DNA from: Ferrimonas kyonanensis DSM 18153
GTDB lineage: Bacteria > Pseudomonadota > Gammaproteobacteria > Enterobacterales > Shewanellaceae
Reading direction: 5' to 3'
DNA length: 64,000 nt
Assembly: GCF_000425405.1 (NCBI RefSeq)
Contig: NZ_AUDJ01000002.1
Coordinates: 248,001 to 312,000 of the forward strand
Shown here one piece after another: positions 27,133 to 36,048 of this stretch (position 1 is the stretch's first letter; every line of letters begins with the position of its first letter). Below the pieces are notes generated by a model. The model made no database searches. It saw only the letters and a list, made by a program, of their open reading frames with translations, and had not been told where the DNA came from. Both the position numbers and the translations under genes were made by a program.

Positions 27133-27479
27133 CCCCGAATGAAGCCGGCACGGCCATGCACTGGCCGCGCCGTGTTGTTGCCGTTTGTTTAACGACACCG
27201 AACTCAGCTCGGTCCGTACCGACAACTTGATTAGACCTCTAATAATTCCTCTTGGCCGCCTTGTTTGGGCACTTCGTTTTAGCCCAAATAAATTTCAACG
27301 CTAATCTTCAGAGTTTTCGGGGCTTTTACCCTGCTTGAAGCCCAGTTTTGTATGGACTGTGATCCCGTTAATGGGTGGGTTCGTTTGAGTTCAAGCCATT
27401 GAAACTGTTAACATGCGCCCAACTCCGGATTCAAACACGGAGAATGACAGCTTGATGTGTAAGCTTTTTGAGAGGGAAG
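27133..27479. other. Intergenic region before the BCCT gene
   Basis: About 345 bp without a gene. At 27147-27171 a GC-rich hairpin (ggcacggcca / tggccgcgcc, one mismatch) may end the upstream transcript. At 27264-27288 a 7-bp inverted repeat (tttgggc ... gcccaaa, 11-nt loop) lies about 190 bp before the transporter start and may be a regulatory site. Nothing else is recognised. Confidence 0.45.
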
Positions 27480-29057
27480 ATGTCTAAGACAGTGGATAAA
27501 TACAGTATTGAAAATACCGACTACACCGTCGGTCAGGATAACGTTCAGAAGTGGGGCTTTGATGTTCACAACCCGGTCTTTGGGATCAGCGCCAGCTTGG
27601 TGTTGCTGTTTCTGGCGGCCATTCTAATCAGTGATGCGGCCACCGCCAAAGCGGCGCTGGATGGCATTAAGTGGAAAATCATAAACAACTTCGATGCCCT
27701 GTTTATGTGGTCGGCGAATTTGTTCCTGATTTTCTGCTTATGGCTGATGGTGAGCCCATACGGCCGCATCCGCCTCGGCGGTGCCGATGCCCGTCCTGAG
27801 CACTCCAACTTGTCGTGGATGGCGATGCTGTTCGCCGCCGGCATGGGCATCGGCCTGATGTTCTGGGGCGTTGCCGAACCCGTTGCCTACTTCACCGGCT
27901 GGTATGAGACGCCATTGGGCGTCGAAGCCAACTCTCCGGAAGCGGTCAAGGTCGCCATGGGCGCCACCATTTTCCATTGGGGCCTGCATCCTTGGGCCAT
28001 GTACGCAGTGGTGGCACTGTCTCTGGCGTTCTTTGCCTTCAACAAGGGACTGCCGCTGTCGATCCGCTCCATCTTCTACCCCATTCTGGGGGACAAGACC
28101 TGGGGCTGGTTTGGCCATGTCATCGACATTATGGCGGTTCTGGCGACCCTGTTTGGTCTGGCGACTTCGCTGGGCCTGGGTGCCCAGCAGGCCACCAGCG
28201 GCATCAACCATGTGTTCGGCACCGAAGGCGGCATCGGCATGCAGGTCGGTGTTATCGCCTTTGTTACCGGCCTGGCGGTCGTCTCTGTGGTTCGAGGCAT
28301 TGAGGGCGGCGTCAAGGTACTGAGTAACGTCAATATGCTGGTTGCCCTGGCACTGCTGGTATTCGTCACCCTGGTGGGCGCCGCCGTCGCCTTCGGAAAC
28401 CTGGGGCAAACCCTGCTGGGCTACGCCGAGAACCTGATCCCTCTGAGCAATCCCCATGGTCGAGAAGATGAAGCCTGGATGCACGGCTGGACCGTCTTCT
28501 ACTGGGCCTGGTGGATCTCCTGGTCACCTTTCGTGGGTATGTTCATTGCCCGGGTTTCCAAGGGTCGTACCGTTCGTGAGTTCCTGATTGCGGTAATGTT
28601 CATCCCCACGTCGGTGTGCATCATCTGGATGTCGGTATTTGGTGGCATCGCCATCGACCAGATCATCAACAAGGTGGGCGAACTGGGTACCAATGGCCTG
28701 TCGGACATCACCCTGGCCCTGTTCTACACCTACGATGCCCTGCCTTGGAGCACCTTCTTATCGGTGATCTCTATCGTGCTGATCATGGTGTTCTTTATCA
28801 CCTCGTCCGATTCCGGCTCTCTGGTGATCGACAGCATCACCGCCGGCGGAAAGGTGGATGCGCCGGTACCTCAACGCATCTTCTGGGCCAGCATCGAGGG
28901 CGCCATTGCCGCCGTATTGTTGTGGGTCGGTGGAACCGAAGCGATTCAGGCGCTGCAGGCGGGCACCATCTCCACCGCCCTGCCGTTCACCTTCATCCTG
29001 TTGATGATGTGCGTCAGTCTGGTGAAAGGGATGAAGACCGAGCCCCTGGGCCGGTAA
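27480..29057 (+). CDS. BCCT-family transporter (betaine/carnitine/choline type)
   Basis: A 525-residue inner-membrane secondary transporter with about 12 transmembrane helices. Family signatures are clear: GMGIGLMFWGVAEPV in the region that forms the substrate and Na+ site of BetP, FHWGLHPWAMYAVV, and WAWWISWSPFVGMFIARVSKGRT. The GMGIGL glycine pattern suggests Na+-coupled betaine-type uptake. A long osmosensing C-terminal tail is absent. The ATG at 27480 (AGAGGG just upstream) is preferred to a TTG four codons earlier. The substrate class is inferred; osmoprotectant uptake would fit a marine host. Confidence 0.93.
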   Translation: MSKTVDKYSIENTDYTVGQDNVQKWGFDVHNPVFGISASLVLLFLAAILISDAATAKAALDGIKWKIINNFDALFMWSANLFLIFCLWLMVSPYGRIRLGGADARPEHSNLSWMAMLFAAGMGIGLMFWGVAEPVAYFTGWYETPLGVEANSPEAVKVAMGATIFHWGLHPWAMYAVVALSLAFFAFNKGLPLSIRSIFYPILGDKTWGWFGHVIDIMAVLATLFGLATSLGLGAQQATSGINHVFGTEGGIGMQVGVIAFVTGLAVVSVVRGIEGGVKVLSNVNMLVALALLVFVTLVGAAVAFGNLGQTLLGYAENLIPLSNPHGREDEAWMHGWTVFYWAWWISWSPFVGMFIARVSKGRTVREFLIAVMFIPTSVCIIWMSVFGGIAIDQIINKVGELGTNGLSDITLALFYTYDALPWSTFLSVISIVLIMVFFITSSDSGSLVIDSITAGGKVDAPVPQRIFWASIEGAIAAVLLWVGGTEAIQALQAGTISTALPFTFILLMMCVSLVKGMKTEPLGR

Positions 29058-29107
29058 AGGACCGCGTATGGGCTGCGGCCCAGCGCCGTAGCCTGTGTTC
29101 CTGATGG

Positions 29108-29144
29108 ATGCCCGTCGGCCCTGCTGGCGGGCATTGTTGTTTCC
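29108..29144 (+). terminator. Probable terminator after the BCCT gene
   Basis: atgcccg ... cgggcat hairpin followed by TTGTTGTTT, about 50 nt after the stop codon. The rest of 29058-29384 (327 bp) shows no gene; the last 100 bp are AT-richer and probably carry the promoter of the next gene. Confidence 0.6.
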
Positions 29145-29384
29145 AGGCCGGGAAGATGGTCCGGTGACCTTCGCAAACGGCCAGGGCGTGCTTCGGTTAA
29201 CCAGGGCATCCCCTGGCGCCAGGGGATGTCTCTCTCCGGTAAGATTCGTTTGAACTTCTTGAAGCCATTGATTTAGCGCCAGCCGAGAGCGGTCGCCCTC
29301 TTAACAAGCGATAAAAGTTAACGAACACAAAGTGCTACAATAAACTGATAGCTGATGGATGTTGTTCATAAACCTTGAGGTACC

Positions 29385-30854
29385 GTGTCAAAAATAGTGG
29401 TTAAGCAGGAGGAGTCGCAGTCTTTTAAAGTCCTCCACCAGATGAAGAACGGCGATCATCGTCGAATCGATCTCTATTTCATGTTGCCCAAAGACATGGG
29501 CGTCAACCCGCAAAATATGGATGCCGGGGCCTACTGCCACAGTGCGGTTATCGGGCGACGCTCCTACTATTCGACCGGATTGCACCTGCCGCTGGTGCAG
29601 GGGCGTTTCGTCAGCCTGAATAAACGCACGGTGGAGGAGTTTCGCCTCTATCTGAACCTGTTTGCCTACCAGTTCTCCATCGCCATCGAAACCGACAGCA
29701 AAGAGTTGGCGCAGATCAAAGACGTCGATCAGTTTTATCAGTCCCTGAACGAGTTGTGTGACATCGTTGCCCAGCTGCTTAAGAAGTTTCGTCGCAACGA
29801 GCCAAGCGAACCGAAGTGGAAGCATTACTTCGAAAATGCCGATAACTATTTGTCCTGGTTCTGTGAGCAGCGATTCCTTAAGTTGGTGTCCCATGCGCCG
29901 CGAAGCAGCGAATACAACAGCGTTGTTGAGCAGGCCATCGGCCTTTGTCGGGCCGAGAGCGCCTACCGTGATGGCAGAAAATACAACTCGGAACAAACCA
30001 AGAGCGATCCCAACCGGGTTTCCAACAAAATGCTGTTGCTGCGTCGATTGATCCAGCAGGGGGTGGTACTCAAAGAGGAGCTGAAAACCCTGGGTGTGGG
30101 GTTAAAAAAACTGACGTCGGGCATTGCCACCGGGGTAATCATGGTGATTGTGTCGACCCTGATCATCAAGGCGCAGGGGGCACTGAGCGGCCTGACTCTG
30201 GCTCTGGTGCTGACCCTGGCGGTGATCTACGCGTTTCGTGAAATTTTTAAAGATGACCTGAGAAACGCGCTGTGGCGACGGATTCAAAAGGGGCGCCCCA
30301 GGTGGAGTCGCACCCTGAGGGACACCACCAGTCAGAGTGCCATTGGGCGACAGTTAATCTGGGCCGATTTCATCAACAAAAAAGACCTGCCGGAAGAGGT
30401 ACGAAGCATCCTGAGTCGGCGTCACAGCCAAAACAAGGTCGATGCGGAAATATTGCATTACGGCATCAGCTCCAGAATTGCGCAAAAGGAGTTTTTGTCC
30501 GGTTACTCGACTATCCAGGAGCAGATCAACTTCAGTCTGGCGCCGTTTGCCCGCTATCTTGAGCGGGGTAAAGCCAAGATCTATCGGGAGTCCGACGGCA
30601 AAGTCAGCAGCGAATCGGTGGAGCGCCGTTACCAGATCAATCTGGTGTTGATGCTGAAGGAGAATCGTCAGCCGCCCACCTTTGCCCGTTATAAGATCAC
30701 CATGAACCGGTCTCAGATTATCGACATTTCCGAGAGTAAGCTGCCGGATGATATCGCTCCGATTCTGGCTGAACCTAAACCGGAGTCTGAGCCAGACTCA
30801 CAACCAATATCTGAGCAGACGGCCAACGACACCCTGACCAAGTTGCCATCATGA
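29385..30854 (+). CDS. Unknown 489-residue membrane protein
   Basis: I do not recognise the family. The GTG start has GAGG 5 nt upstream. The N-terminal ~240 residues are soluble-looking and mixed alpha/beta. A hydrophobic hairpin follows (about 246-262 and 267-284, joined by AQGA), then a basic stretch RNALWRRIQKGRPRWSRTL and a further 200 residues that look globular (RYQINLVLMLKENRQPP, ARYKITMNRSQIIDIS). The C-terminus is an acidic Pro/Glu/Ser tail. This suggests two large cytoplasmic domains joined by a short membrane hairpin. It is a single-gene unit with normal codon use. Confidence 0.68.
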   Translation: MSKIVVKQEESQSFKVLHQMKNGDHRRIDLYFMLPKDMGVNPQNMDAGAYCHSAVIGRRSYYSTGLHLPLVQGRFVSLNKRTVEEFRLYLNLFAYQFSIAIETDSKELAQIKDVDQFYQSLNELCDIVAQLLKKFRRNEPSEPKWKHYFENADNYLSWFCEQRFLKLVSHAPRSSEYNSVVEQAIGLCRAESAYRDGRKYNSEQTKSDPNRVSNKMLLLRRLIQQGVVLKEELKTLGVGLKKLTSGIATGVIMVIVSTLIIKAQGALSGLTLALVLTLAVIYAFREIFKDDLRNALWRRIQKGRPRWSRTLRDTTSQSAIGRQLIWADFINKKDLPEEVRSILSRRHSQNKVDAEILHYGISSRIAQKEFLSGYSTIQEQINFSLAPFARYLERGKAKIYRESDGKVSSESVERRYQINLVLMLKENRQPPTFARYKITMNRSQIIDISESKLPDDIAPILAEPKPESEPDSQPISEQTANDTLTKLPS

Positions 30855-31092
30855 TTAGTCGCTTTAAAGCATCATGACGTTTCGGTGTCAGGGGGGCAAG
30901 AGTGCAATATTGTTTTGCTGGCTTAATAGCAGGCTCAGTAAATACAAAATCGTGTTGGCTTGAGTCGTCGACGGCCATTGTTGGGACCGATGAATTAAGA
31001 TAACGCCGTGTAAATTATAGGAAATTGGACTTGTTTGATAATGAGGATACTATTGTAAGTATTGAAATCGACCGTGGCATGAGTGTCAGCTT

Positions 31093-31635
31093 ATGATAAA
31101 TCAAACACGCAATTCATCTAAACGTCGCTCAGGCTTTACTTTGATTGAGCTGATCGTCGTTATCATCGTGCTGGCTGTGTTGGCCGTTATTGTTGCACCG
31201 AAATTCATTGGCCTTCAGGGTGACGCAAACCGAGCGGCTATTGATGGTGCCGTGGGTTCCATTAAATCTGCGGTACAACTGTTTAAAGCAAAGACGCTGA
31301 CGTCCGGCAATGAAATGGCCACTCAAGTGGAATTTGAGGGCATTAAAGGCAGTCATTACCAGCCCTGGGCGGCGGGGGCAACCGGCAGCAGTTTTACTGC
31401 TGGATACAGCTCAGACCCGGAGATCTTTGAAGCTGCGGGCATCGATGTCGCAGAGTGGTCCCATCGCATCTATGTGGAAGCCGGCAGTTACGCCGTGGCC
31501 GCAGCACCAAAATCTGTGCTGGATAAAGCAGAGCCGACGATCAACGAAGTCAGAGCCACCAATTGCTACTTCAGTTATCACTGGAAAGTTTCCGGTGAGC
31601 CGGTTATCAGCACAGTCAAAACCGGTTGCGAGTGA
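31093..31635 (+). CDS. MshA-like type IV pilin
   Basis: A 180-residue prepilin. The leader is basic (NSSKRRSG), with the PilD cleavage site at G14-F15. FTLIELIVVIIVLAVLAVIVAPKF gives Glu5 of the mature protein and the hydrophobic assembly helix. APKFIGLQGDANRAAIDG continues as in MSHA-type pilins. Two Cys near the end (C158 and C179) likely form the D-region disulfide loop. It is isolated from any pilus assembly operon in this window, so it depends on machinery encoded elsewhere. The ribosome site is poor. A strong terminator follows. Confidence 0.88.
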   Translation: MINQTRNSSKRRSGFTLIELIVVIIVLAVLAVIVAPKFIGLQGDANRAAIDGAVGSIKSAVQLFKAKTLTSGNEMATQVEFEGIKGSHYQPWAAGATGSSFTAGYSSDPEIFEAAGIDVAEWSHRIYVEAGSYAVAAAPKSVLDKAEPTINEVRATNCYFSYHWKVSGEPVISTVKTGCE

Positions 31636-31714
31636 TGGCTCAACAGTCAGTCTGGTTGTTCAAAGCGACCATTGAATTATTCTTACGGTAGTATTGATGC
31701 TGTGCTTTTTGCTG

Positions 31715-31746
31715 AAAAGGCCCGCCGATTCAGGCGGGCCTTTTCA
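31715..31746. terminator. Bidirectional terminator between pilin and dsbI
   Basis: aaaaggcccgcc-gattca-ggcgggcctttt, a perfect 12-bp stem with A and T runs on either side, lying between convergent genes. Confidence 0.9.
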
Positions 31747-31765
31747 GGCGTAATCCTAAGGTTGG

Positions 31766-32380
31766 TTAGGAGGTGATTGCGGAGCCGATTTTACCTTTAA
31801 CGATGTTCTTGATAAACCCGTAGGTTAGCGGAGCGAGGCACAAGCCGAACGCCGCAAAGATCACGATGCAGTAGTCGGCCATGCCAAAGCCGAGCAGACT
31901 CCACTCAAATTCGCCGCAGATCCCGCCTGGCTTGAACTCCGTCGGCCACCACTGATCCAGCGGCAGACCGGTCAGGAACTTGGGCTCCAAAGAGCAGGCA
32001 TTGGCGCCGGCGCCGCTGGCGAACAGATCGCCACCTTCGTTCAGCTTCTGCATCGCCTTTTCGATTCCGGCCAGCTTCACAGAGCACACCATCCCGTAAA
32101 TGACCCCGACCCAGGCGCCAGTCAGCCCGGCCAGTTTCAGGCCAACCTGCTTTGGATTTACCAGAATCAGGGCGCCGGCGATCAGGATGAAGAACTGGGC
32201 CTCCCGAATGTAGACGCATTGTTCGCAGGGCTCGCCTTCAAGCCACCACTGGAAATAGAGGCTGGCGCACACCAGGGCTGAGAAGGCGATACCGGTCATT
32301 ACCCACCAGGGCAGGCGTGTGTCCTGAAGATCCGTCGGGTTGGTAAACAGGTCCCGGAAAAATTGAATAATCTGGTTCAT
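31766..32380 (-). CDS. dsbI: DsbI, DsbB-like quinone-linked thiol oxidase
   Basis: A 204-residue inner-membrane protein that reoxidises DsbL and passes electrons to quinone. It has four hydrophobic helices. The first periplasmic loop carries C52-EQ-C55 (GEPCEQCVYIRE); the second carries C129 and C155. This is the DsbB arrangement. It starts 9 nt after dsbL and ends the sulfotransferase operon, the same partnership known from uropathogenic E. coli (assT-dsbL-dsbI). Confidence 0.9.
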   Translation of the reverse strand: MNQIIQFFRDLFTNPTDLQDTRLPWWVMTGIAFSALVCASLYFQWWLEGEPCEQCVYIREAQFFILIAGALILVNPKQVGLKLAGLTGAWVGVIYGMVCSVKLAGIEKAMQKLNEGGDLFASGAGANACSLEPKFLTGLPLDQWWPTEFKPGGICGEFEWSLLGFGMADYCIVIFAAFGLCLAPLTYGFIKNIVKGKIGSAITS

Positions 32381-32389
32381 CTTATCTCC

Positions 32390-32992
32390 TTACAGGTTGG
32401 CGGCGATGGTGTCGTCAAGATCCTTTAAGGAGCCCACCGTGGCGGTGTTCACCAGTTTATTGCCATTGATGACAATGGCTGGAATGCCTCTCTCCAGCGC
32501 AATCGTTTTGGCAATGGTACGGTCGTAGGCCAGCTTTTCTTGAGCCTGGGGAGTATTCAGAGCAGTTTCAAACGCTTCTTTTGAGACGCCAGCAGCTTTC
32601 AGTCCGATATCACGCAGAGTGCCCTCAACCGCGGTCTTTCCCTTTACCGAGGCCAGTTTTTTGTCATGCACGGCACTGTACATGGCGAGTTTGGCTTTTT
32701 TGTATTGCATTTCACCAATGGTCGCCGTGGCCGCCAAAACCTGACACGCTTCTATACCCAGTTCGCCTTTACTCTCAAGGCAGATGGCCTGAAAGGTCGT
32801 CCCGGTAGGAAGGTGCTTGATCATGTTGGGAGTAACCGCTTTTTCGTATTTGTAGCAGAAGGGGCAGTAGACGCTGTAGACTTTTTGGACGGTACTATCC
32901 AGCTCCGGGGTGTCAATGCGAATAACCTCGGCAGCATGAATTCCAAAGGATAACGTGACTGTTGCCAGTAATGTAGCCAGAGATTTTTTCAT
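32390..32992 (-). CDS. dsbL: DsbL, AssT-dedicated thiol oxidase
   Basis: A 200-residue periplasmic DsbA-like protein. The signal peptide is cleaved near GIHA-AE. The active site is CPFC (Cys43-Cys46) in VYCPFCYKYE, the variant associated with DsbL rather than the CPHC of general DsbA. The cis-Pro loop reads RGIPAIVING. Two further Cys (71 and 83) could pair. The substrate is predicted to be the AssT of the same operon. It is followed by dsbI after 9 nt. Confidence 0.91.
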   Translation of the reverse strand: MKKSLATLLATVTLSFGIHAAEVIRIDTPELDSTVQKVYSVYCPFCYKYEKAVTPNMIKHLPTGTTFQAICLESKGELGIEACQVLAATATIGEMQYKKAKLAMYSAVHDKKLASVKGKTAVEGTLRDIGLKAAGVSKEAFETALNTPQAQEKLAYDRTIAKTIALERGIPAIVINGNKLVNTATVGSLKDLDDTIAANL

Positions 32993-33083
32993 AATTATGA
33001 CCTCTCAGTGAGAAAGAAATAGAGATAATTTATCTAATGCAGTTAATTGAGTTATTAGTGCTTGTTTTTGACTGACCTATCTA

Positions 33084-33866
33084 TTAGAAGGCGTATTGTG
33101 CCCCCATGTATAAGATATTGGCCGTGTTCTTATATCCATACCAAGCATGAAGTTGACGCAATGCCAGAGTGGTTTGAATTTTGTTGGAAAAGCGATAGGA
33201 AAGGCTAATGTCAGCACAGTAGCCATTTTTGTTGCCGTCGGTTTCCGATATTCCACCGTACATGATATCTGCGTGCTGTTGAGTTCGGTCATGCATGCCA
33301 ATATATCGAACGCCAATGGATGTATGGTCGGTAATTGGCTTATCCATTTTGAGCTCGAGGTGGTAACCTCCCCAATCACCTTGAAAATCAGTTCCCCAGG
33401 CGTTAGATCCCGTAGAATACATATAACCGCCGCTAAAATACCAGCTGGCGTCCAGGGCTTTAATATCGTATGACAAGCCAAGGGCTAGATTATTCTCATA
33501 GCCATTAACATTGTAATAGGAGACATTTTTGAACATTGTGTTCAAGCCCTTGATACCGGTTTTAAAATCACCGGTAAATGCCAATTTGTAGGTGGACCAA
33601 TCTTCTCCTCCATTGGCCGGTCCGTTGTAGCTAGCGGACTTTTCGAGGTTATCGACGATACCTACGGTAACGATTCTTCCCCAGTCATCGGCATTGATGT
33701 TAGCCAGAGAGAGGGTAGTACGGTCAAACTGGTTGAGGTTATCGTCCAGCGACTGACTTTCGTGAAGCAGGTATCCTAACGAGATAACCGTTTTCCCGGC
33801 TGCGGCAGGCCCGCAAAGGCTCACCAGTGCGCAAGCCAGGGTGAGTCTGGATAGCGTTTTCATCAT
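33084..33866 (-). CDS. Outer-membrane beta-barrel protein (Tsx/OmpK-like) in the assT operon
   Basis: A 260-residue protein with a Sec signal ending GPAAA. Alternating amphipathic strands run throughout (FDRTTLSLANINADDWGRIV, YKLAFTGDF, NNLALGLSYDI, SIGVRYIGMH) and the C-terminus is aromatic (MGAQYAF), as for BAM substrates. The pattern and size suggest a nucleoside-channel (Tsx/OmpK)-like 12-strand barrel, with moderate certainty. It sits 42 nt after assT and 91 nt before dsbL, so it is part of the operon. A role as entry pore for sulfate donors or acceptors is inference. Confidence 0.72.
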   Translation of the reverse strand: MMKTLSRLTLACALVSLCGPAAAGKTVISLGYLLHESQSLDDNLNQFDRTTLSLANINADDWGRIVTVGIVDNLEKSASYNGPANGGEDWSTYKLAFTGDFKTGIKGLNTMFKNVSYYNVNGYENNLALGLSYDIKALDASWYFSGGYMYSTGSNAWGTDFQGDWGGYHLELKMDKPITDHTSIGVRYIGMHDRTQQHADIMYGGISETDGNKNGYCADISLSYRFSNKIQTTLALRQLHAWYGYKNTANILYMGAQYAF

Positions 33867-33908
33867 GTATTCCCCATAGAGGGGTACCTGGGTACCCCGT
33901 ATTTGATG

Positions 33909-35699
33909 TTACTTACCGAACTGGCTGGCCGGGTTGATCAGAACGGCCCGATAGTGGGGAGTGTTGTTCTTTTCAGACAGCACATCGATCTCCACCTTGA
34001 CCTCTTTGGTGTCGTAGTCGATCTCATTGATTTTGCCGATGGTGGGAACGCCGGGCTTGGTCAGGTGGACAGAGCCTCCGAAGCCAAACATGGTGTTGCG
34101 GTCTGCCATGTACTCGACGTTCGAGGTGATGGGGGAGTACCAATCGAAGCCGCGTTGTTTGCCATACTCCCAGGTCTGCTGAACAGTCATTTTCTCTTCG
34201 TCGATCTTGTACTCCACGAAGCGGGTGTACTTCATCTCCTGCAGGGCCGGTTGGTCATAGCCGCGGCCGTCACCGTTATCCAGCACGGTGAGGCGGTTTT
34301 TATCGTCATTTAGCCAAGCGGTATGCTGGGTATAGGTGAAATCGAACTCGCCGTCACATACGCCCTTTTCGCTGCAGCTAATCTTGCGCCCCTTAGCGTC
34401 TACAGGTTGCAACACCTTGGTGGCAAGCTCGCCTTTCCAGCCCGCTTTGGGGGCCAGGATCCATTTTACTTTTTTGTCGCGAGTAACCTTGGCAACGCCC
34501 TGATGGCGGAAAGAGAGTATGATGGAGTCATCCTTGGGGTCGTAGTCGATGGAGTTGATGTGCGCCCAGTTTCGGCCAGCACCAATTCCAGGAATGTCGC
34601 CGTACGGGGCGTCAATGGCCAATTCGCCTGCTTTTTCTCCCATGTGGTCCATATCGACGTTCAGGCACACAGCCCCCATATCCAGTGCTTCCAGCAGCGC
34701 ATCCCGATAGGGGTCCATGATCTCCGCCAGATTCCAGACATCGACGAGGTTGCCATCCTTGTCCAATTCGAGGATATGGTCGCGAACGGTATGCACGATG
34801 TCTCCTCGGTCGTTGATGTAGTTGCTTTTCGCCGCTCGGACCAGGGAGTGGCCGTTGGGCATGATGTTGTGCTCGTGGGAGGCGTCCTGGTAGCCGCGGG
34901 GAAGGCGTTTGGTGTCGATTTGGCCGAGCAGGTTGAACGTGCCGTAACGCTGGCCAGAGACGAAGGTCAGATCACCATTGCCGGTATCATGAATGCCCAT
35001 GAAGTAGCCGCGTTTATTGATATCAATGTCGGTGGCATCATAGGTGGCATCCTGGTCGAGCCACCAACGGATCTCGCCCTGTGTATCGACGATGTAGTTG
35101 ATGGGAGGCATCTCGAACGGCAACGAGCCTAGCGCGGGTGACGACTCAAAGATACCGGCATCTTTGGTTTTTTGCCCTGACCAGTGCAGGTCCGAACCCT
35201 GGTGATTGTAGGTACTGGAGTTAACCAGGTAGAGGCGGTCCTCGAAGCCTTTAGCTACGGTCTTAACCTGGATTTGTTGCATCAGTGAGATGTTGCGGTT
35301 GTCGACGTATTTATTGGTGATGGTTCCAGTCAGGACTTTATAATCTTCCGTGATTTTTTTGCCATCGAGCGTGTATTCAACGGTAACCTTGTTTGTGTGA
35401 TTCGCATAAAGGCCAAACAGGGGAATGCCGTCGTGGGTATTGATGGTTTGTTGGCCGACGGGATAGCTGATTTCTACGCCTTTCTTTCCTTTACCATGGA
35501 CGGTAACCACAACATCTTTCGGGTGTTTGCTGTTAAGGTCGATCAGCGCGGTTAGTGGCGAGGTCCCATAGGGATCAACCAGAACGGCGCCTAAATTTCC
35601 AGCGGCGGGAGCCGGTTTGAAGCCCGCGGCGATAGCGGTTGCAGAACCTAGGCATAGAGCGGTAACTAATGCTATTTTCGAAATTTTATTCATCATCAT
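33909..35699 (-). CDS. assT: Arylsulfate sulfotransferase (PAPS-independent)
   Basis: A 596-residue periplasmic enzyme that moves a sulfuryl group from one aryl sulfate to another phenol through a sulfo-histidine. A signal ending near AIAAG is present; three ATGs open the frame and the third is a possible start. Active-site positions recalled from the uropathogenic E. coli enzyme have counterparts: His in SHEHN (275-277), H380 in WAHINS, R398 in SFRHQ and the catalytic His459 in YTQHTAWL. The Cys442/Cys448 pair has the same spacing as the disulfide formed by DsbL. An extra Cys345 is present. It is first in assT-barrel-dsbL-dsbI, divergent from a TetR gene. Confidence 0.95.
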   Translation of the reverse strand: MMMNKISKIALVTALCLGSATAIAAGFKPAPAAGNLGAVLVDPYGTSPLTALIDLNSKHPKDVVVTVHGKGKKGVEISYPVGQQTINTHDGIPLFGLYANHTNKVTVEYTLDGKKITEDYKVLTGTITNKYVDNRNISLMQQIQVKTVAKGFEDRLYLVNSSTYNHQGSDLHWSGQKTKDAGIFESSPALGSLPFEMPPINYIVDTQGEIRWWLDQDATYDATDIDINKRGYFMGIHDTGNGDLTFVSGQRYGTFNLLGQIDTKRLPRGYQDASHEHNIMPNGHSLVRAAKSNYINDRGDIVHTVRDHILELDKDGNLVDVWNLAEIMDPYRDALLEALDMGAVCLNVDMDHMGEKAGELAIDAPYGDIPGIGAGRNWAHINSIDYDPKDDSIILSFRHQGVAKVTRDKKVKWILAPKAGWKGELATKVLQPVDAKGRKISCSEKGVCDGEFDFTYTQHTAWLNDDKNRLTVLDNGDGRGYDQPALQEMKYTRFVEYKIDEEKMTVQQTWEYGKQRGFDWYSPITSNVEYMADRNTMFGFGGSVHLTKPGVPTIGKINEIDYDTKEVKVEIDVLSEKNNTPHYRAVLINPASQFGK

Positions 35700-36048
35700 T
35701 TTCTCGTAGTTGTAAATCAGCTTTGATTACTGTTCGTGCTGCTATTTGGCCATCAATGTACGATTGGTTATTACTGTCTCGATAGGCCAAAAATACGATA
35801 TCCGTATTTTGTTGAAAAAAATGATAACGGTGTTAATACAAACAGGAAGCCTGTCCGGATTGAATTGATGGTTGTCGCAAAATTCCAAAATGATTAGAGG
35901 CTGGTCAATAAAAACTGGAATGGTTTTTTTGATATTCTTTCTTTTATGTGACAAAGGTAGCGATCTTTTTATTCGCTAAAAGCTCTTGTTAGTGTGGGCC
36001 ACCTAGTGTAATAATCTTGGATACGAATTAATTTCAGGGAATATTGAA
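35700..36048. other. Divergent control region of assT and the TetR gene
   Basis: A 349-bp AT-rich region between divergent genes, without a credible ORF (a 70-codon minus-strand frame looks random). It should hold both promoters. It contains a perfect 8-bp inverted repeat and an imperfect direct repeat built on GGCCA..AAT..ACGAT (about 35748 and 35785). AGGGA precedes the TetR ATG by about 9 nt. Confidence 0.6.
35790..35810. promoter_or_regulatory. Inverted repeat, candidate TetR operator
   Basis: aaaatacg-atatc-cgtatttt is an 8+8 bp perfect inverted repeat with a 5-nt spacer. It lies about 90 bp upstream of assT and 240 bp upstream of the TetR gene. Its location fits a shared operator. Confidence 0.45.

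Noticed and set aside
27454-27486. Ten-codon leader ORF before the BCCT gene
   Set aside because: It overlaps the BCCT start codon out of frame and has no ribosome site or attenuator structure to support it.
35742-35954. 70-codon minus-strand frame in the assT/TetR gap
   Set aside because: Low-complexity AT-rich sequence, no ribosome site, and it covers the expected divergent promoters.
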